A model generated the notes under the pieces. The model did not search any database, was not told the DNA's origin, and saw only the letters and a list, made by a program, of their open reading frames with translations. DNA of 64,000 nt from Heliocidaris erythrogramma (taxonomy: Eukaryota > Echinodermata > Echinoidea > Camarodonta > Echinometridae). This document shows positions 10,871 to 22,254 of the stretch, in pieces. The position numbers and the translations under genes were made by a program. The stretch is from contig CM046869.1 in assembly GCA_025617745.1 (NCBI GenBank), forward strand, positions 8,048,668-8,112,667. Direction: 5' to 3'. Within the stretch, counting starts at the first letter, position 1, and each line of letters opens with the position of its first letter.

Positions 10871-11470
10871 CGCCCCCCCCCCCCCCCCCCCCAATGTACC
10901 CCCCGAAGGGACCGCATGCGTGTTCCCAAAATCTCCGGTAAAGGGGTACTTTTTGGGCGACACAATCCGGCCCGTGAATTGTAAAAAAAGGGGGTGTTTT
11001 TTATCTTTCACCCGGAGATTTCATTAAAAAAGGGGGTGTTTTTCTTTCTCTCTCTCTCTCTCTCTCTCTTCGACACCTGAGAAATTAAAAAAGGGGGGTT
11101 ATGAAACTTTTATGTCATGAGATTTTCATTTTTGTTTGGTTTCTTATGACTGCATTGAGTTCTGAGATACCATTTTGAACATAAAAAAACATCTCTTCCA
11201 AGGTATTGTAATGACAGCTTACTTGGGAGGGGGGTTGGTGTCTGTCCTGAGATATGGGGTTGGAATGAGAGCTCACCTGAGATAGGGGGGTACATTGAGC
11301 AGTGTTCTGAATTTAGGGGGGTCTCCAAGGCAGGAAAAGCCCGCGCAAAGCCCGCGATAGGGGAGTTCAGAAATTTTGGCAGCCCTGAGATAGGGGGGGG
11401 GGGTGCTTTCAAAGGGAGGGAACAAGCATACGCGTACCCTAAATAATACTGAGTGGGGGGCCGGGGGTTT
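10871..11470. repeat. C20 run, (CT)n and degenerate TGAGATAGGGGGG array
   Basis: C20 lies at 10873-10892 and a CT dinucleotide tract at about 11045-11070. From there to ~11465 the words GAGATAGGGGG, GAGATATGGGG and AATTTAGGGGGG recur at irregular spacing. The 131-residue minus frame here is a product of the repeats. Confidence 0.65.
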
Positions 11471-11654
11471 TCGAGGCTAATATTTGCTATATAGTAGAAA
11501 TGCAAACAGACATCCTCGAGAACAAGGTTTGATCTTGGAAAGGCAAAATATAACGATGAGAATATTGGTCATATTAAATCGCTTTATAACTCTATCCAGA
11601 ATTCCACAATTTTATGTCAGTGACACTCTGAACACGATGACAAAGAAAGTGGAC

Positions 11655-12190
11655 AAAATATACAGCTCCTCATTCATTGTACCCTCTACAATTGTTTCGG
11701 TAGACAAAAGAACATCCCTTCATTGCTATAATGTAAAATAAGTAGAACAGGTGAATATGCACGTGACACCTGTTCTACAGTGTACATAATTACGTGGAGA
11801 AGGTTTACGGTTCACCATGTGTGTTGGTAGGAGGAAAGGGAAAACAAGAGAGAAAAGAAGAAATATTCTTTCGTGACAATGGGTGAAGTCCTGAAAAGGA
11901 CTGTAAACCTTTTCAGGACTTCACCCATTGTCACGAAAGAATATTTCTTCTTTTCTCTCATCTTGTCATCCTTTCTCGTCTGTCCATTTCTAATTTCCTA
12001 TTTTTCCCTTTCCTCCTACCAACACACATGGTGAACCGTAAACCTTCTCCACGTTATAAGCTCCACCATGCAAACCTTCAAAGATCATCTAAGTGTACAT
12101 ATTGTTTACACAATGAAGGGATGTTCTATTGTCTACCAGAGCAGGTGTGAAAGGTACAATGAGGAGCTGTATATTTTGTTCGCTTCTTTG
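11655..12190. repeat. Large palindrome (~530 bp) with near-identical inner arms
   Basis: The centre is at about 11900-11910, flanked by CCTGAAAAGG and CCTTTTCAGG. Inner arms (about 11794-11899 and 11910-12056) match almost base for base apart from a ~40-bp insert in the right arm. Outer arms (about 11655-11745 and 12110-12190) still match but have drifted. The left arm contains a smaller hairpin built on GAACAGGTG/CACCTGTTC at 11745-11777. It is a foldback element or an inverted duplication. Confidence 0.85.
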
Positions 12191-13129
12191 TTCGCCATGT
12201 TCATAGTGTGAGGCTCACGATTAAAAATATACATAATGATGTGGGAGGTGAGCTTTTTAAGGGAGAGCTTATAACTGCAAATTTGAATTTACGTACCGTA
12301 GACCTATATAATTATGTCGGAACAATCTTCACCGCTATTGCGAGACAATTTACAAACAAAACAGAAATCTATAAGCTGTAAGTAAGTAATAAGAGCAACT
12401 AACCTTCCTTAAATCAGTAAACCGTCCGATATGGTGTCATGCGTGCGTGAGTTGTACGGTTAGTGGACAGAACCGAGTATTACAGTACGCGGTCCAGTTA
12501 TATACAGTTTTCAAAAAAATTGTTGTCAGAGTCTGCTATCTCAATTATGTTCGTATGAAGATAGAACAATATCACTAATAAACCTCTATCAAGAACAAAA
12601 ATTATTATTTTTGACAAGACCTCTGAGCCGTTTGCCTCCTCTCGATGACAATTCAATTTTTGAATTTTCCGGGAATTCCCCATAGTAATTCCCCCGATTT
12701 TCCGTTAGACAATGCGTACAACGACTCTGACTCATTATTTTTACGCAAATCAAATCTAGACCCTATAATCATGATTCATGATTGGTTGAACGCTTGTGAT
12801 TCATCTTTTTTTAAAACGGGTTCTATAATTTAGGCAATCTAATTGGTCAAATGATTACACGTGGCCGTGCATATCCTACCGCAATTTTTTTTTTTTTTCA
12901 CGGTCACGTGGTGTTATTTTACCAATCAGGATGGCTACATCCTTGAACCCGTTTTACAATGTATAAATATTGACAGTGCAGTATGATCGTGTACTGCACT
13001 GGAAAATTGATGGAGAAAAATGGAAAGAATTTGAAAGCATGAACACGTCATCAGTAGCTGGCGCTCATCTTAATTTACAAGCAAAACGGATCAGTGTTTG
13101 TATAGTTACTATATTTCGCTTATTCAGGT
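12191..13129. other. Intergenic DNA without recognised genes
   Basis: AT-rich. A short inverted pair (CACGTGGCCGTG near 12859 and CACGGTCACGTG near 12900) surrounds a T-run. No supported gene. Confidence 0.4.
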
Positions 13130-13530
13130 GTGAGCCCAGGTGGATCATTGCTGGAGAACCTTTTGAAACAAACCTGAAAGCTTGCCAGAGGCTTGTCAGA
13201 CATAGCAACAAGTAATGTATACAAACTGGATTCCAAGTATTGTAGTTCATTCATTAATAACAGGTTAATGGAATACCTCGTTACTAGGTCCCATGCAGGG
13301 AAGAAACATCCATAAATTTGAATCACTTAGTAAACAGGTCTATAGACCGGTTCTGTAATGTATTCAAGTTTACGCACATTGCTTCTCTGAGCACCTATAG
13401 TGACGAGCTATTCCATTAACCTGCTTTTTATAAATAAGCCTCAATGCTTGGAATCCAGTTTGCATACATTACTTGTTGCTATGTCCCGCAAGCCTCCGGC
13501 AAGCTTTCAGGTTGTCGAGAACAACCTTTG
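13130..13530. repeat. Inverted repeat with ~110-bp arms
   Basis: The arm at about 13165-13275, containing ACATAGCAACAAGTAATGTA, recurs inverted at about 13405-13515. Arm identity is high near TTGCTATGT/ACATAGCAA and fades outward; the loop is ~130 bp. Likely a foldback element. The open frames crossing it are mirror images of each other. Confidence 0.75.
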
Positions 13531-13715
13531 TTTGAAAGATATGTATGCAATTTGAATACATCGCCGAAGCGGTTTATTCCACGTGTTGGTTGTGATGACA
13601 ATAGTAATGATGACAATATACTTCTGTTGTCTGCTTTTTTTCTCTCTCCCCCCCCCCCCCCTTTATCTTTGCCATCATCAGGATGAGGACAACAACTATA
13701 TAGCCTCGTCCATGT
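13531..13715. repeat. C-run and pyrimidine tract
   Basis: A CT-rich stretch with a run of Cs lies at about 13640-13661. Confidence 0.6.
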
Positions 13716-14368
13716 TAAAGGACAATTAACCCCACGTGATATTCTAGATGCACCTATTGTCTGCTACGTCTTTCCATGGAGGCTGCCATTTTGTGCATGA
13801 CACGGATCATTAGGTACCATATGCATTGATAATAGCCTACCTTTACAACAGATACGTCGCTTTGTTCTGATTGTATTACGATTGTTATTGGCCATGGGCC
13901 TAGATAATTGACGACCCATGAGTTCTAATAGCCATCCTGTAAAGCAGATTCCTCGCTTTGTTTTGGTATTGTTACGATTGTCTCCGTCCTTGACGTCAAT
14001 TCTCCGTCCTTGACGTATATTTTTTATGAAGTATATTTTTTATGAACAAATTAAGACCTTTTAAAAAATATATAAAACTAAACTTACATTTCAGAATATG
14101 TGACTTTATCTAATATATATTTGTCCTCTAAAAATCAATTACAAGTTAACGATGAAGGAAATTTTACTTGGGATGAAAAATATGTTCGTGTACACATAAA
14201 GTAATGGCAGCCCCCTTATTATTGCTAGCAGACGATAACTTGGCTGGAAAATAGTGATTTATATCTATATCCGGTGTTTTTACATGAAATTGCATGTATC
14301 AAATAAGAGGCATATACTACACCATTCAAAATAAGCTAATTCATACGCTGAGGTTAATTTCCCTTTAA
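13716..14368. mobile_element. TTAA-type miniature transposon
   Basis: The left end reads TTAAAGGACAATTAACCCC and the right end GAGGTTAATTTCCCTTTAA, so the termini are short inverted repeats inside TTAA. A TTAA duplication is typical of piggyBac and Kolobok elements. There is no coding sequence over ~650 bp, so it is non-autonomous. Confidence 0.65.
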
Positions 14369-14592
14369 GCATACGAAATGCGAGCAACTAAACGCCCTTT
14401 TTCCTTCATAAATCTATAATAGGGGAGAGCGGGGTAAACTGGGGCGCGGGAGAACTGGGACGCCAGCCTTAACTAAAAAATAATTAACCTTTTATTTTAG
14501 TTTGAATCCTACGAAATGTCTTAACTACCAATGTTCACAAATACATCCACAGCTATACTGCGATTTTGCTTGTTAGTGGGGGAGCATAGCAA

Positions 14593-15205
14593 ACCTATTG
14601 TGCATTTTGTGATACAAGCACCAAATTTGGCACAGATGTACATTAACATATTGCGAACATTTTCAGATATTGAGCCACTTGGAATTCTTTCTTTATGTCC
14701 GCCATATTAGATTTCAAAATGGCCGCCACTTGAAATCTACATTTGCGATTAATTGTGGGTCTAATGCTGGTATTATTTTGATTCTTGTGTCTAAATGTAT
14801 GTTTTGGGGGTCAAGGAATACAATGGTAACAATCTGCATTGCGTATTTTTACCATTGGGCCGCCATATTGGATTTCAAAATGGCTGCCACTTGAAATATA
14901 CATTCTGATTATATGTGAGTCTAATGCTGCTATTGACTTGATTCTTGTGTCTAAATGTATGTTCTTTGGGTCAAGGAATCTAATGGTAACAATCTGCATT
15001 GCGTATTTTTACCAATGGGCCGCCATATTGGATTTCAAAATGGCCGCCACTTGAAATATACATTCTGATTATCTGTGGGTGTAATGCTGTTATTGACTTG
15101 ATTGTTGTGTCTAAATGTACGTTCTTTGGGTCAGGGAATCTAATGGCAACAATCTTGCATTGCGTATTTTACCAATGGGCCGCCATATTGGATTTCAAAA
15201 TGGCT
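14593..15205 (+). repeat. Left subterminal array of ~160-bp units
   Basis: CCGCCATATTGGATTTCAAA (first copy with one change) occurs at about 14700, 14862, 15021 and 15180. The intervening text includes TAATGCTGCTATTGACTTGA and TCTAAATGTATGTTCTTTGG variants. The open frames across it repeat the peptide PPYWISKW and are not genes. Confidence 0.85.
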
Positions 15206-16265
15206 CGCCTCCGTTAAAAATGACTGAACTTTTCGCACGCCTGTACATTGGCTGCCAGACGAGGGATGGAAACCTTGAGGAGTTCTTTCGTCACGAGAAC
15301 CAGGCATGTCTTCCTGCACTGTCTGATGGTGGAAAACTTTTCACTGGTACCAAGAGTGATCTCATCACATGCTTGGAAGAAGGCTCTGACGCCAAGAAAG
15401 AGACCCCTGTCACGACCTGTATCGTGCTTGATGGAGACCTTTGCAGAGTATGCACATCAGATCTTCATCCCCTTGATGTCTACGAAGCTGCAAACAGTGT
15501 CACGCCTGGATCTGGTCTGGGATACTTACCTTGTTGATTCACTTAAATGTAGTACACTGATGTTGTGGTGCTGGCAGTGTCTGTGGTACAGGAGCTGCAA
15601 CCAGAAGACGAAATATGGCTGGCATTTGGAACAGGCCAAAGTTTCCGATACCTAGCAGCACACGAAATAGCAGCTGGACTGGGACGAGAGAAGGCTCGTG
15701 CACTACCAATGCACTACCACGCTGTAACTGGATGCGACACTGTGTCAGGTTTTGCCAGACATGGCAAAAAGACTGCGTGGGCAGTCTGGACGGTACTACC
15801 AGAACTCACTGAGGCGCTTCTGCAGTTGTCCTCCGCACCACGTGACATACCAGACGATGCAATGTCCATCATCGAGAGGTTTGTGATTCTCTTGTATGAT
15901 CGAACCAGCAAATGCACGGACATCAACAAGGCCAGGAGGAAACTCGCAAGGAAGAACAATGTGCAGCTGATCCATCCAACGAAGGCAGCTTTAGAAGAAC
16001 ATGTCAAGAGGGCAGTGTATCAAGGTGGACATGTGTGGGGTCAGATACTGCTACCAGCATCAGAGCTCCCTTCACCAACCAACTGGGGTTGGTCGATGAC
16101 TGGTACACACCATACTGGACCAGGCTACCTGAGGCAGCTCACAGCTGCATTGAACTGGTGTCTTGCAAGTGCCAGAAAGGATGTGTGAGGCACTGCAAAT
16201 GCAAGAAGGCTGCCCTTCAGTGCACAGCCCTCTGTGTGTGTGAAGGGGACTGCACAAGACAATGA
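15206..16265 (+). pseudogene. Transposon-borne FEN1/XPG-like nuclease with CXC tail, broken
   Basis: Four pieces of one protein family lie in order but in shifting frames. Frame 1 has MTELFARLYIGCQTRDGNLE (15218 on), then frame 2 has EYAHQIFIPL and SRLDLVWDTYLVDSLK (about 15437-15547). Frame 1 resumes with TDVVVLAVSVVQEL (about 15558) and HAVTGCDTVSGFARHGKKTA (about 15718-15777), up to GHVWGQILLP. Frame 3 ends with the cysteine-rich SCKCQKGCVRHCKCKKAALQ block and CTALCVCEGDC before a stop at 16263. I know this arrangement from uncharacterised proteins of many marine invertebrates. GCDT...GKKTA resembles the GCDY...GIG helix-turn of FEN1/XPG nucleases, and the tail resembles a Tesmin/TSO1 CXC domain. 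A central segment of roughly 100 or more residues between DSLK and TDVVV seems deleted. At least three frame changes make it non-functional. Confidence 0.65.
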
Positions 16266-16675
16266 GTATACAACATATATGTTAACATGACACTGGTTAT
16301 GTACATGTATCTTCAGTACCGATGTATACCTAGCCAATCGTCTTCAGCAAGTTATCTGAATAGTTTCTGTCGTGGCACAGGGAACGAAACATACATACAT
16401 TTTAATACATAACGAAAATGGTCTATCGCATGTGCTATTGTTTTCCTTGTCTTGTGTGTTGTTTTTGCGAGTGTCTGCTTGTTGTGTGCTGAGATTGTTT
16501 GTTTCACTTTCGGCATGCAGCTGTACCTAAGACATTTACAGACCAAAGACTTTTACACCCATTTAACATGCTTTTATAAAATTATTTTCAAAATATCGTG
16601 TTCAATGTAATAATTGCCTAGATAATTACCAAATACAAGTATATACCAGACTGTGAAAGATAACATAAAAGTTTA
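16266..16675. other. Transposon interior, non-coding
   Basis: Sequence between the broken nuclease gene and the right array. AT-rich, with no recognised feature. Confidence 0.4.
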
Positions 16676-17235
16676 AAATGTTACCATTGGATTCCTTGAC
16701 TCCCCAAAACATACAATTAGACACAAGAGTCAAGTCAATAGAGCATTAGACCACCGATAATCGCAAATGTAGATTTCAAATGGCGGCCATTTTGAAATCC
16801 AATATGGCGGCCCATTGGTAAAAAAACGCAATGCAGATTGTTACCATTAGATTCCTTGACCCAAAGAACATACATTTAGACACAAGAATCAAGTCAATAG
16901 CAGCATTAGACTCACATATAATCAGAATGTATATTTCAAGTGGCAGCCATTTTGAAATCCAATATGGCGGCCCAATGGTAAAAATACGCAAAGCAGATTG
17001 TTACCATTGGATTCCTTGACCCCCAAAACATACATTTAAACCCAATAATCAAGTCAATAGCAGCATTAGACCCACAGATAATCGCAAATATAGATTTCAA
17101 GTGGCGGCCATTTTGAAATCCAATATGCGGACATAATGAGAGAATTCAGAGTGGCTCAATATCTGAAAATGTTCGTAACATATTAATGTACATGTGTGCC
17201 AAATTTGGTGCTTGTATCACAAAATGCACAATTCC
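16676..17235 (-). repeat. Right subterminal array, inverted copy of the left array
   Basis: Reverse complements of the 160-bp unit occur three times (TTTGAAATCCAATATGGCGG at about 16793 and 16953, a diverged copy near 17113). Past them, the block TCAATATCTGAAAATGTTCG to AAAATGCACAATTCC mirrors 14598-14690. Arrays at both ends in opposite orientation form very long interrupted inverted repeats. Confidence 0.85.
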
Positions 17236-18160
17236 TTTGAATATTTGAGCTAAGCCGGGCCACTATGTACGTTTAATTTTCACTTCTTTTTTTGACCACT
17301 TTTTTTTCTACTTTTCATCATTCATTGTCAAATATTTTATAAGTATACCACTTGGCTATAGTGAACACCCCGCATGCAGCATATAAATCTTATATGACCC
17401 TATAATTTGCAATATTAGTTTTAGCGATAAATACAAACACTAATATTTTGCAGGCATTTGTTATTGCTTTTTTGCTATCGGGGTGAACTGGGACATCTTG
17501 TCCCAGTTCGCCCCGGTTACTTTTGTGTATTCACGGAAAATAAGCTTCTACCAGTCCTAATCTACAGACATATTACATGAAAATATCTTTGGGTCTACAT
17601 AAAAATCGTAAAAATTTATATCGGTCAATTCCCTTTTACAGTTCATTCATACTACTTCAGACAAACTCTTCTGTAACAAAAAAAAATGTAAAAGTATTGT
17701 GAACAACTATTTATTTTGGCCCCAAACCGTCGAAATATAGTTTAAAATTTATATGACGCTCATCATTTCATCCAATACTTTTTTGTATTGGGCATGAGTC
17801 TTGAAGTCAACTTTACAAGTGACTTTCAAGCAAGTTTTTTCAAAGTGATATAATTCCCTTAAACATTCCATGCACTTATTTTAGACAGCTACCAGAAAAA
17901 GGTGATTTTAGCATTTTTCAAGACTTGTGTCCCATTTCTCCCCGACTGTCCCACTTCACCCCGTTCAAGTACCTCATTTTTAATGATTATTTGCATAAAA
18001 ACTTAAAATATAGGGATTGTGTCAAATTCCTTGTTTTGTAGCCTACATTACTGATACTATATACCATGTAAAATTGGAGAGGCTACAATGAATACTTTAG
18101 AAGTTACAAAGCAAAGAGTGCCAAATCACGATTCTTGTCCCACTTCACCCTGCTCTCCGC
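17236..18160. other. Right flank of the transposon with repeated end-like motifs
   Basis: Non-coding. A palindrome at 17480-17514 is built on GGGGTGAACTGGGACA. Further copies of TGTCCCA..TCCCC-type motifs lie at 17928-17966 and at the outer end 18135-18160. Confidence 0.5.
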
Positions 18161-18162
18161 TA

Positions 18163-18566
18163 CTCTCCTCTTTTTGAACATAATTTCAATCAATATTTCC
18201 ATCGTCATTGTAAAGATATAATTTGCTCCCATATAACCTATTTTAACCGATCTTTTAAATTTAACCCTATATTATTTTCAGCGTTGAAATAGTAGACCGT
18301 ATATCTTTACCTTTACGTAATTTCAGGAGTACAATGCAATCTTGATTTTTCAAGAATTTTCTCTTTTTCATTTTAGCACTTTAATAATTATCAAAAAGTG
18401 AGTACCGTACCTGCGTTTGACTGCAAGATCGAGGTGGGTTCAACATAAAAAGTGAGCGCGCCATCTATAGATTACAAAACGTTTTATAAGTAGTCGGTAT
18501 ACACATGACTCATATTATAAAGGGGGGGAGGGTTAATGATGGGGTGAAGCCCTCGCATAATAATTG
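18163..18566. other. Intergenic DNA without recognised features
   Basis: AT-rich, ending in a short G-run (18521-18528). No supported gene. Confidence 0.4.
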
Positions 18567-20285
18567 TTTTTTTTTTTTTAAATATTTTATTAATAAATAA
18601 TCACATGTCAAAATCATAACAGATGATACAAAACAATGTCATACAAAACATGATATGTTGTCTTCAACACTGGTGTTTTCAAATATACACAGATTCTTAC
18701 TCTCGCAATGTTTCTCCAGTTCCAAACGATTACGAATCAATCTTTTAAATAAACTGAGTATACCTAACTCATGAAATATGCAATTTCGGTTTTCTGTTAG
18801 AATAAAAACTGAATAAAGTGCATATCTTGCATAGATTATCAAAAGATTGAGAATTTTGTACTTTTTGTTTTTTTAACTCGTATCCTTTTATCAAAGTTGA
18901 AACGTTGCAGTTAATCTCAATATTGAAAAGTTGATATACAATATATTTAAATTTTTCCCAAAGCAATTGTGTTTTCTCACACGTTACAAATAGGTGAACA
19001 GTGTCATGTATTTCACCGTCAATTGAACATAGAGGACTATTGCCCAACTTCCATTTGTATAAATTATACCGGTGGGGTATTAAATTATGTAATAACTTGT
19101 AATTAAACTCTATTATTTTACTTCTTTAACAGCTTGTAAGTTAAATAACCATATACATTTCCAATCTATATTTTCTTGCAAAAGTTCTTCCCATCTTTCT
19201 TCAACTTTAGGCTTAATAATTAAATTATTCGAGATTAAGGTATAAAATAACTTAGAACCTCTTTTCTTGTTTATATTCATTGAAAAAAAAATCTTCTTTT
19301 TTTTTGGTTGAAGGATTTCACCATTAAATTCGGATTTGCTCTTTTTCCAAACGTTCGGTATAGCATTCATCACAATGCTGTACTCCTGAAATAGAGTTGC
19401 ATGTTTCTTGTCAAATGAATGATCTATTTCTCTAAGAGATTTAACTTTCAAATCTAAACATATATCTTTTATATTCAAAATTCCTGCATCAAACCACCTT
19501 CTAAAAACAATCCATTTCCTTTTTGGTCTTTTATATTTGAGTTAAACCACAGACTTTCCTCTTTAATTGGAATATTCTGAAAATCATTTACTGTGTTCTT
19601 TCGAACAATCTCTTTAAAATCCAACCAAGCATAAATCATCGCCTTATATAGTATGGAGGCATTTTTATTTTATCTATGTGTACCATTATTTCCTTTTCTT
19701 TACAGTTACTTTTCAGCACGAACTCAAATCCTCCTAATTGAGAAAAGAAACCATTAATAATTGTACTCAACTTTGATTCTTTGTTGTTATAATAATATAA
19801 AATCCATTTCAACAGAAAACTCTGTAGTGACGTGTTCAAATCGACCATGTTGAGTCCGCCGAATTCATATTTCATGCAGACAACCTTTCTCTTTATCTTG
19901 TCTATCTTCCCACTCCACAAGAAAAAAATATAATAGAGAGTTCATGCGCTTTACTATGTTTTGTGGCATTATAATCATTTGAGCATTATATATCACTTGT
20001 GAGATGAGGAATGATTTGATTATAAGTATTTTACCTCTTAATGTTAGACATATTGCCTTCCATGACTTAATTATGCTTTCTACTTTCGACATTTTCGAAC
20101 TCCAGTTTAGATCAGATATATTCTGTTCATTTTCTCCAAAGTAGACACTCAAAATTTTAACAACAGAATCAGTCCAGGGAATATTATTCATGTTTTCACC
20201 AACTGAACTATCTTTTAGATTTACAATGGAGCATTTAGATTTATTCAAAAACAATCCAGAAAGAGAACTATACTTCTGCTTTTTG
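18567..20285 (-). mobile_element. 5'-truncated LINE (L1/Tx1-like), RT thumb to 3' end
   Basis: On the minus strand the poly-A end is the T-run at 18567-18581. Coding blocks, from the 5' side: FLNKSKCSIVNL (about 20247), VKILSVYFGENEQN, NWSSKMSKVESIIKSWKAIC, LRGKILIIKSFLISQVIYNA, then KIDKIKRKVVCMKYEFGGLN, MVDLNTSL, and far downstream SIDGEIHDTVHLFVTCEKT (about 18985-19035), the zf-RVT-like tail. This is the C-terminal half of a non-LTR reverse transcriptase. The catalytic YADD part is missing, so the copy is 5'-truncated. Several frame changes and stops break it. Confidence 0.85.
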
Positions 20286-20499
20286 ATGTAAAGTGTACAT
20301 AATGTATATCATGTTGGTCAGAGAGGCTCTTTTCCCCGACTCATGCCTTATATTAGCATGATTAGGAAACTGTACGAAACTCAACCTCAAAATAAATCAT
20401 GTTCTGTAAAGTCTGTGTAAAGAGGCACTACAACCATTTTTGTTATATAATTTTGTTATATCATTTATATCAACAATGATTTTGTCAAATCATTGTTGG
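20286..20499. other. Spacer between LINE fragments
   Basis: AT-rich. A short palindrome is formed by ATCAACAATGATTTTGTC and CAAATCATTGTTGGC at about 20468-20502. Confidence 0.4.
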
Positions 20500-20835
20500 C
20501 ATCCAAATTAAACTACCTTATTCTGTCTCTCCCAAATCCAGGTGAAATTCTTTTTGAAAGATATAAACGCTCAGTTTTATAGATTTATTTGGGGGGGGAG
20601 AAACCTGATAAAATAAGTAGGAATGAAATGTCGCAAAGTTGCTCAGACGGAGGGGTCAGAATGATAGATATAAACATACACAGCCAATCATTGAACATTT
20701 CCTGGATTAAGAAATTGGTAAATGGTTCAATAGATAGTAATATCCTCTGTCTTTTACAATTTTTTTTCGCCTGGATTACAAGACTTGAAATTGTATATGG
20801 CAGGAATAAGTATTTGTTAATGTTCAAAAGATGAT
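20500..20835 (+). mobile_element. LINE fragment, opposite orientation
   Basis: The plus frame reads FFLKDINAQFYRFIWGG, then EKPDKISRNEMSQ, GGVRMIDINIHSQSLNISW and IKKLVNG. These match the same post-palm region of an L1/Tx1-type reverse transcriptase as in the LINE at 18567-20285. It is a short piece in the reverse direction, so it is a separate insertion or an inverted fragment. Confidence 0.7.
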
Positions 20836-22254
20836 ACATGTATGTGTTTGTATTGTTTCGCTTTTTCTTCATGGATTCCATGAATACACTATTGAAAATA
20901 TGTTTGTCTTCTGTGAACCCGACAGTTCAAGAAACATTTGTATTTTGAATTATTATTGTATTCTGTATTTACATTATAAATGTGATTTACCTTGAATATG
21001 TTAATTTGTTACGAATGAATATCAATAATCCCTGTGGAGGGAAAAATATTGAAAAAAATTGTTATATGTTGTACCAATGTAAAATCATAACTACGTCGAA
21101 AAAAAAACATATTTAAATTAATTGCGTTTTTCAAATATTTACTCTCACTGATTACTGTGTAGTAATCAGTCACGGGGATATCCAGGTTGGCCGTGATACC
21201 CAAGATCTCGTGAATTCTCAGGAATTCTTACATTGTTAGGAGGTCCACGAGATCAACATGTCGGTCTCATAAGCCGTCGGTCCAGTTAGTCCAGTTGTGA
21301 ATGTTACACAAACGTTTCTTCTTCACATTTTTTAAAATTTCATCATTAATGTGTCAACATGCAACATGTCTGTTCAAATAAAAAAAAACCCTCAAACGTT
21401 TTAGGTTGTAGTACATTTCATTTCATTATACACGTTTCTCCCCTTGAGAAATATTTCAATTTTCGTCTCGCCATAAAAGATTTTACGTTTATGAATAATG
21501 TTACGCCCATGTTATTTAGATGATATTTTTCCTTAATTGATCCGAACATGAGTGCTATACACGCGTCATTCACTGTTCGTCCTAGTTTAATAGCAACACG
21601 TTTCCTCTGCGTGAAAGAATGCAAGCCATGCCATGTCGAGTTTATTAAACATCTCTAAGATCGAGAATTATCCTGGGCCCCTCATGTCAGCATCAACTGA
21701 CTCTCAACTTTTTATGAGCCCCTGATCGACTGAACTGTGGCGTCCGGTAGGGGTGATAGTTGCGGGCGGAATCGGGCTCCGTCAACGTGCGATGCATTTT
21801 ACCACCGGCACGCACTCTGAGCCCTATAGAGCTGTCGTGACTACTGAAGGTCTGTCAGCTGTAAGAACTAAATATTAAAACTAGGATATTCCATGAACTT
21901 ATGAACTAAAAGCTGATACTAATTTCTAATGATATGACTAAGTTGGTAAATGTACTGAATTTCTTTACTTTAATGAGAGATATAAGTAGTAAAACCTAAG
22001 CGTTTATTGACAATGTGAATAACTGTATAAATATTGATTTTCCATATACATGTACTAACATGTGTAACAAGGAAACTCGCAGAGAGTAAATGAAAAGCGT
22101 TTATTAACATAATAAATGCGGATAACTGTATATGTAAAGTGACTTACCATACTATCAAGTTTTCTGTAAGTTTTAGGGGAAATAAAATGTAAAATCCAAC
22201 AGTTATTTTTTACTGTCTAATTTTGTGCCCTAAAGCTACCAATGACCAGCCCTG
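20836..22254. other. Intergenic DNA without recognised genes
   Basis: AT-rich up to ~21640 and GC-richer at 21660-21870. A short perfect stem TGATTACT/AGTAATCA around GTGT lies at about 21149-21168. No coding or RNA gene was recognised. Confidence 0.4.

Larger units (their letters stand above)
14420..18162. mobile_element. 3.7-kb DNA transposon with inverted terminal arrays
   Basis: The left end is GGGGAGAGCGGGGTAAACTG (14422) and the right end is its diverged complement (CACTTCACCCTGCTCTCCGC, to 18160), with TA on both outer sides. Inside lie inverted arrays of a ~160-bp unit (14593-15205 and 16676-17235), and between them a broken coding region (15206-16265). Additional internal end-like motifs occur at 17480-17514 (a palindrome of GGGGTGAACTGGGACA) and near 17930-17966, suggesting nested relatives. 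The superfamily is not certain. An Academ-like element is possible because some Academ lineages carry an XPG-type nuclease (recalled knowledge, not checked). Confidence 0.7.

Noticed and set aside
14839-15217. Repeated peptide PPYWISKW frames
   Set aside because: They arise from the 160-bp DNA repeat and appear equally in the inverted array.
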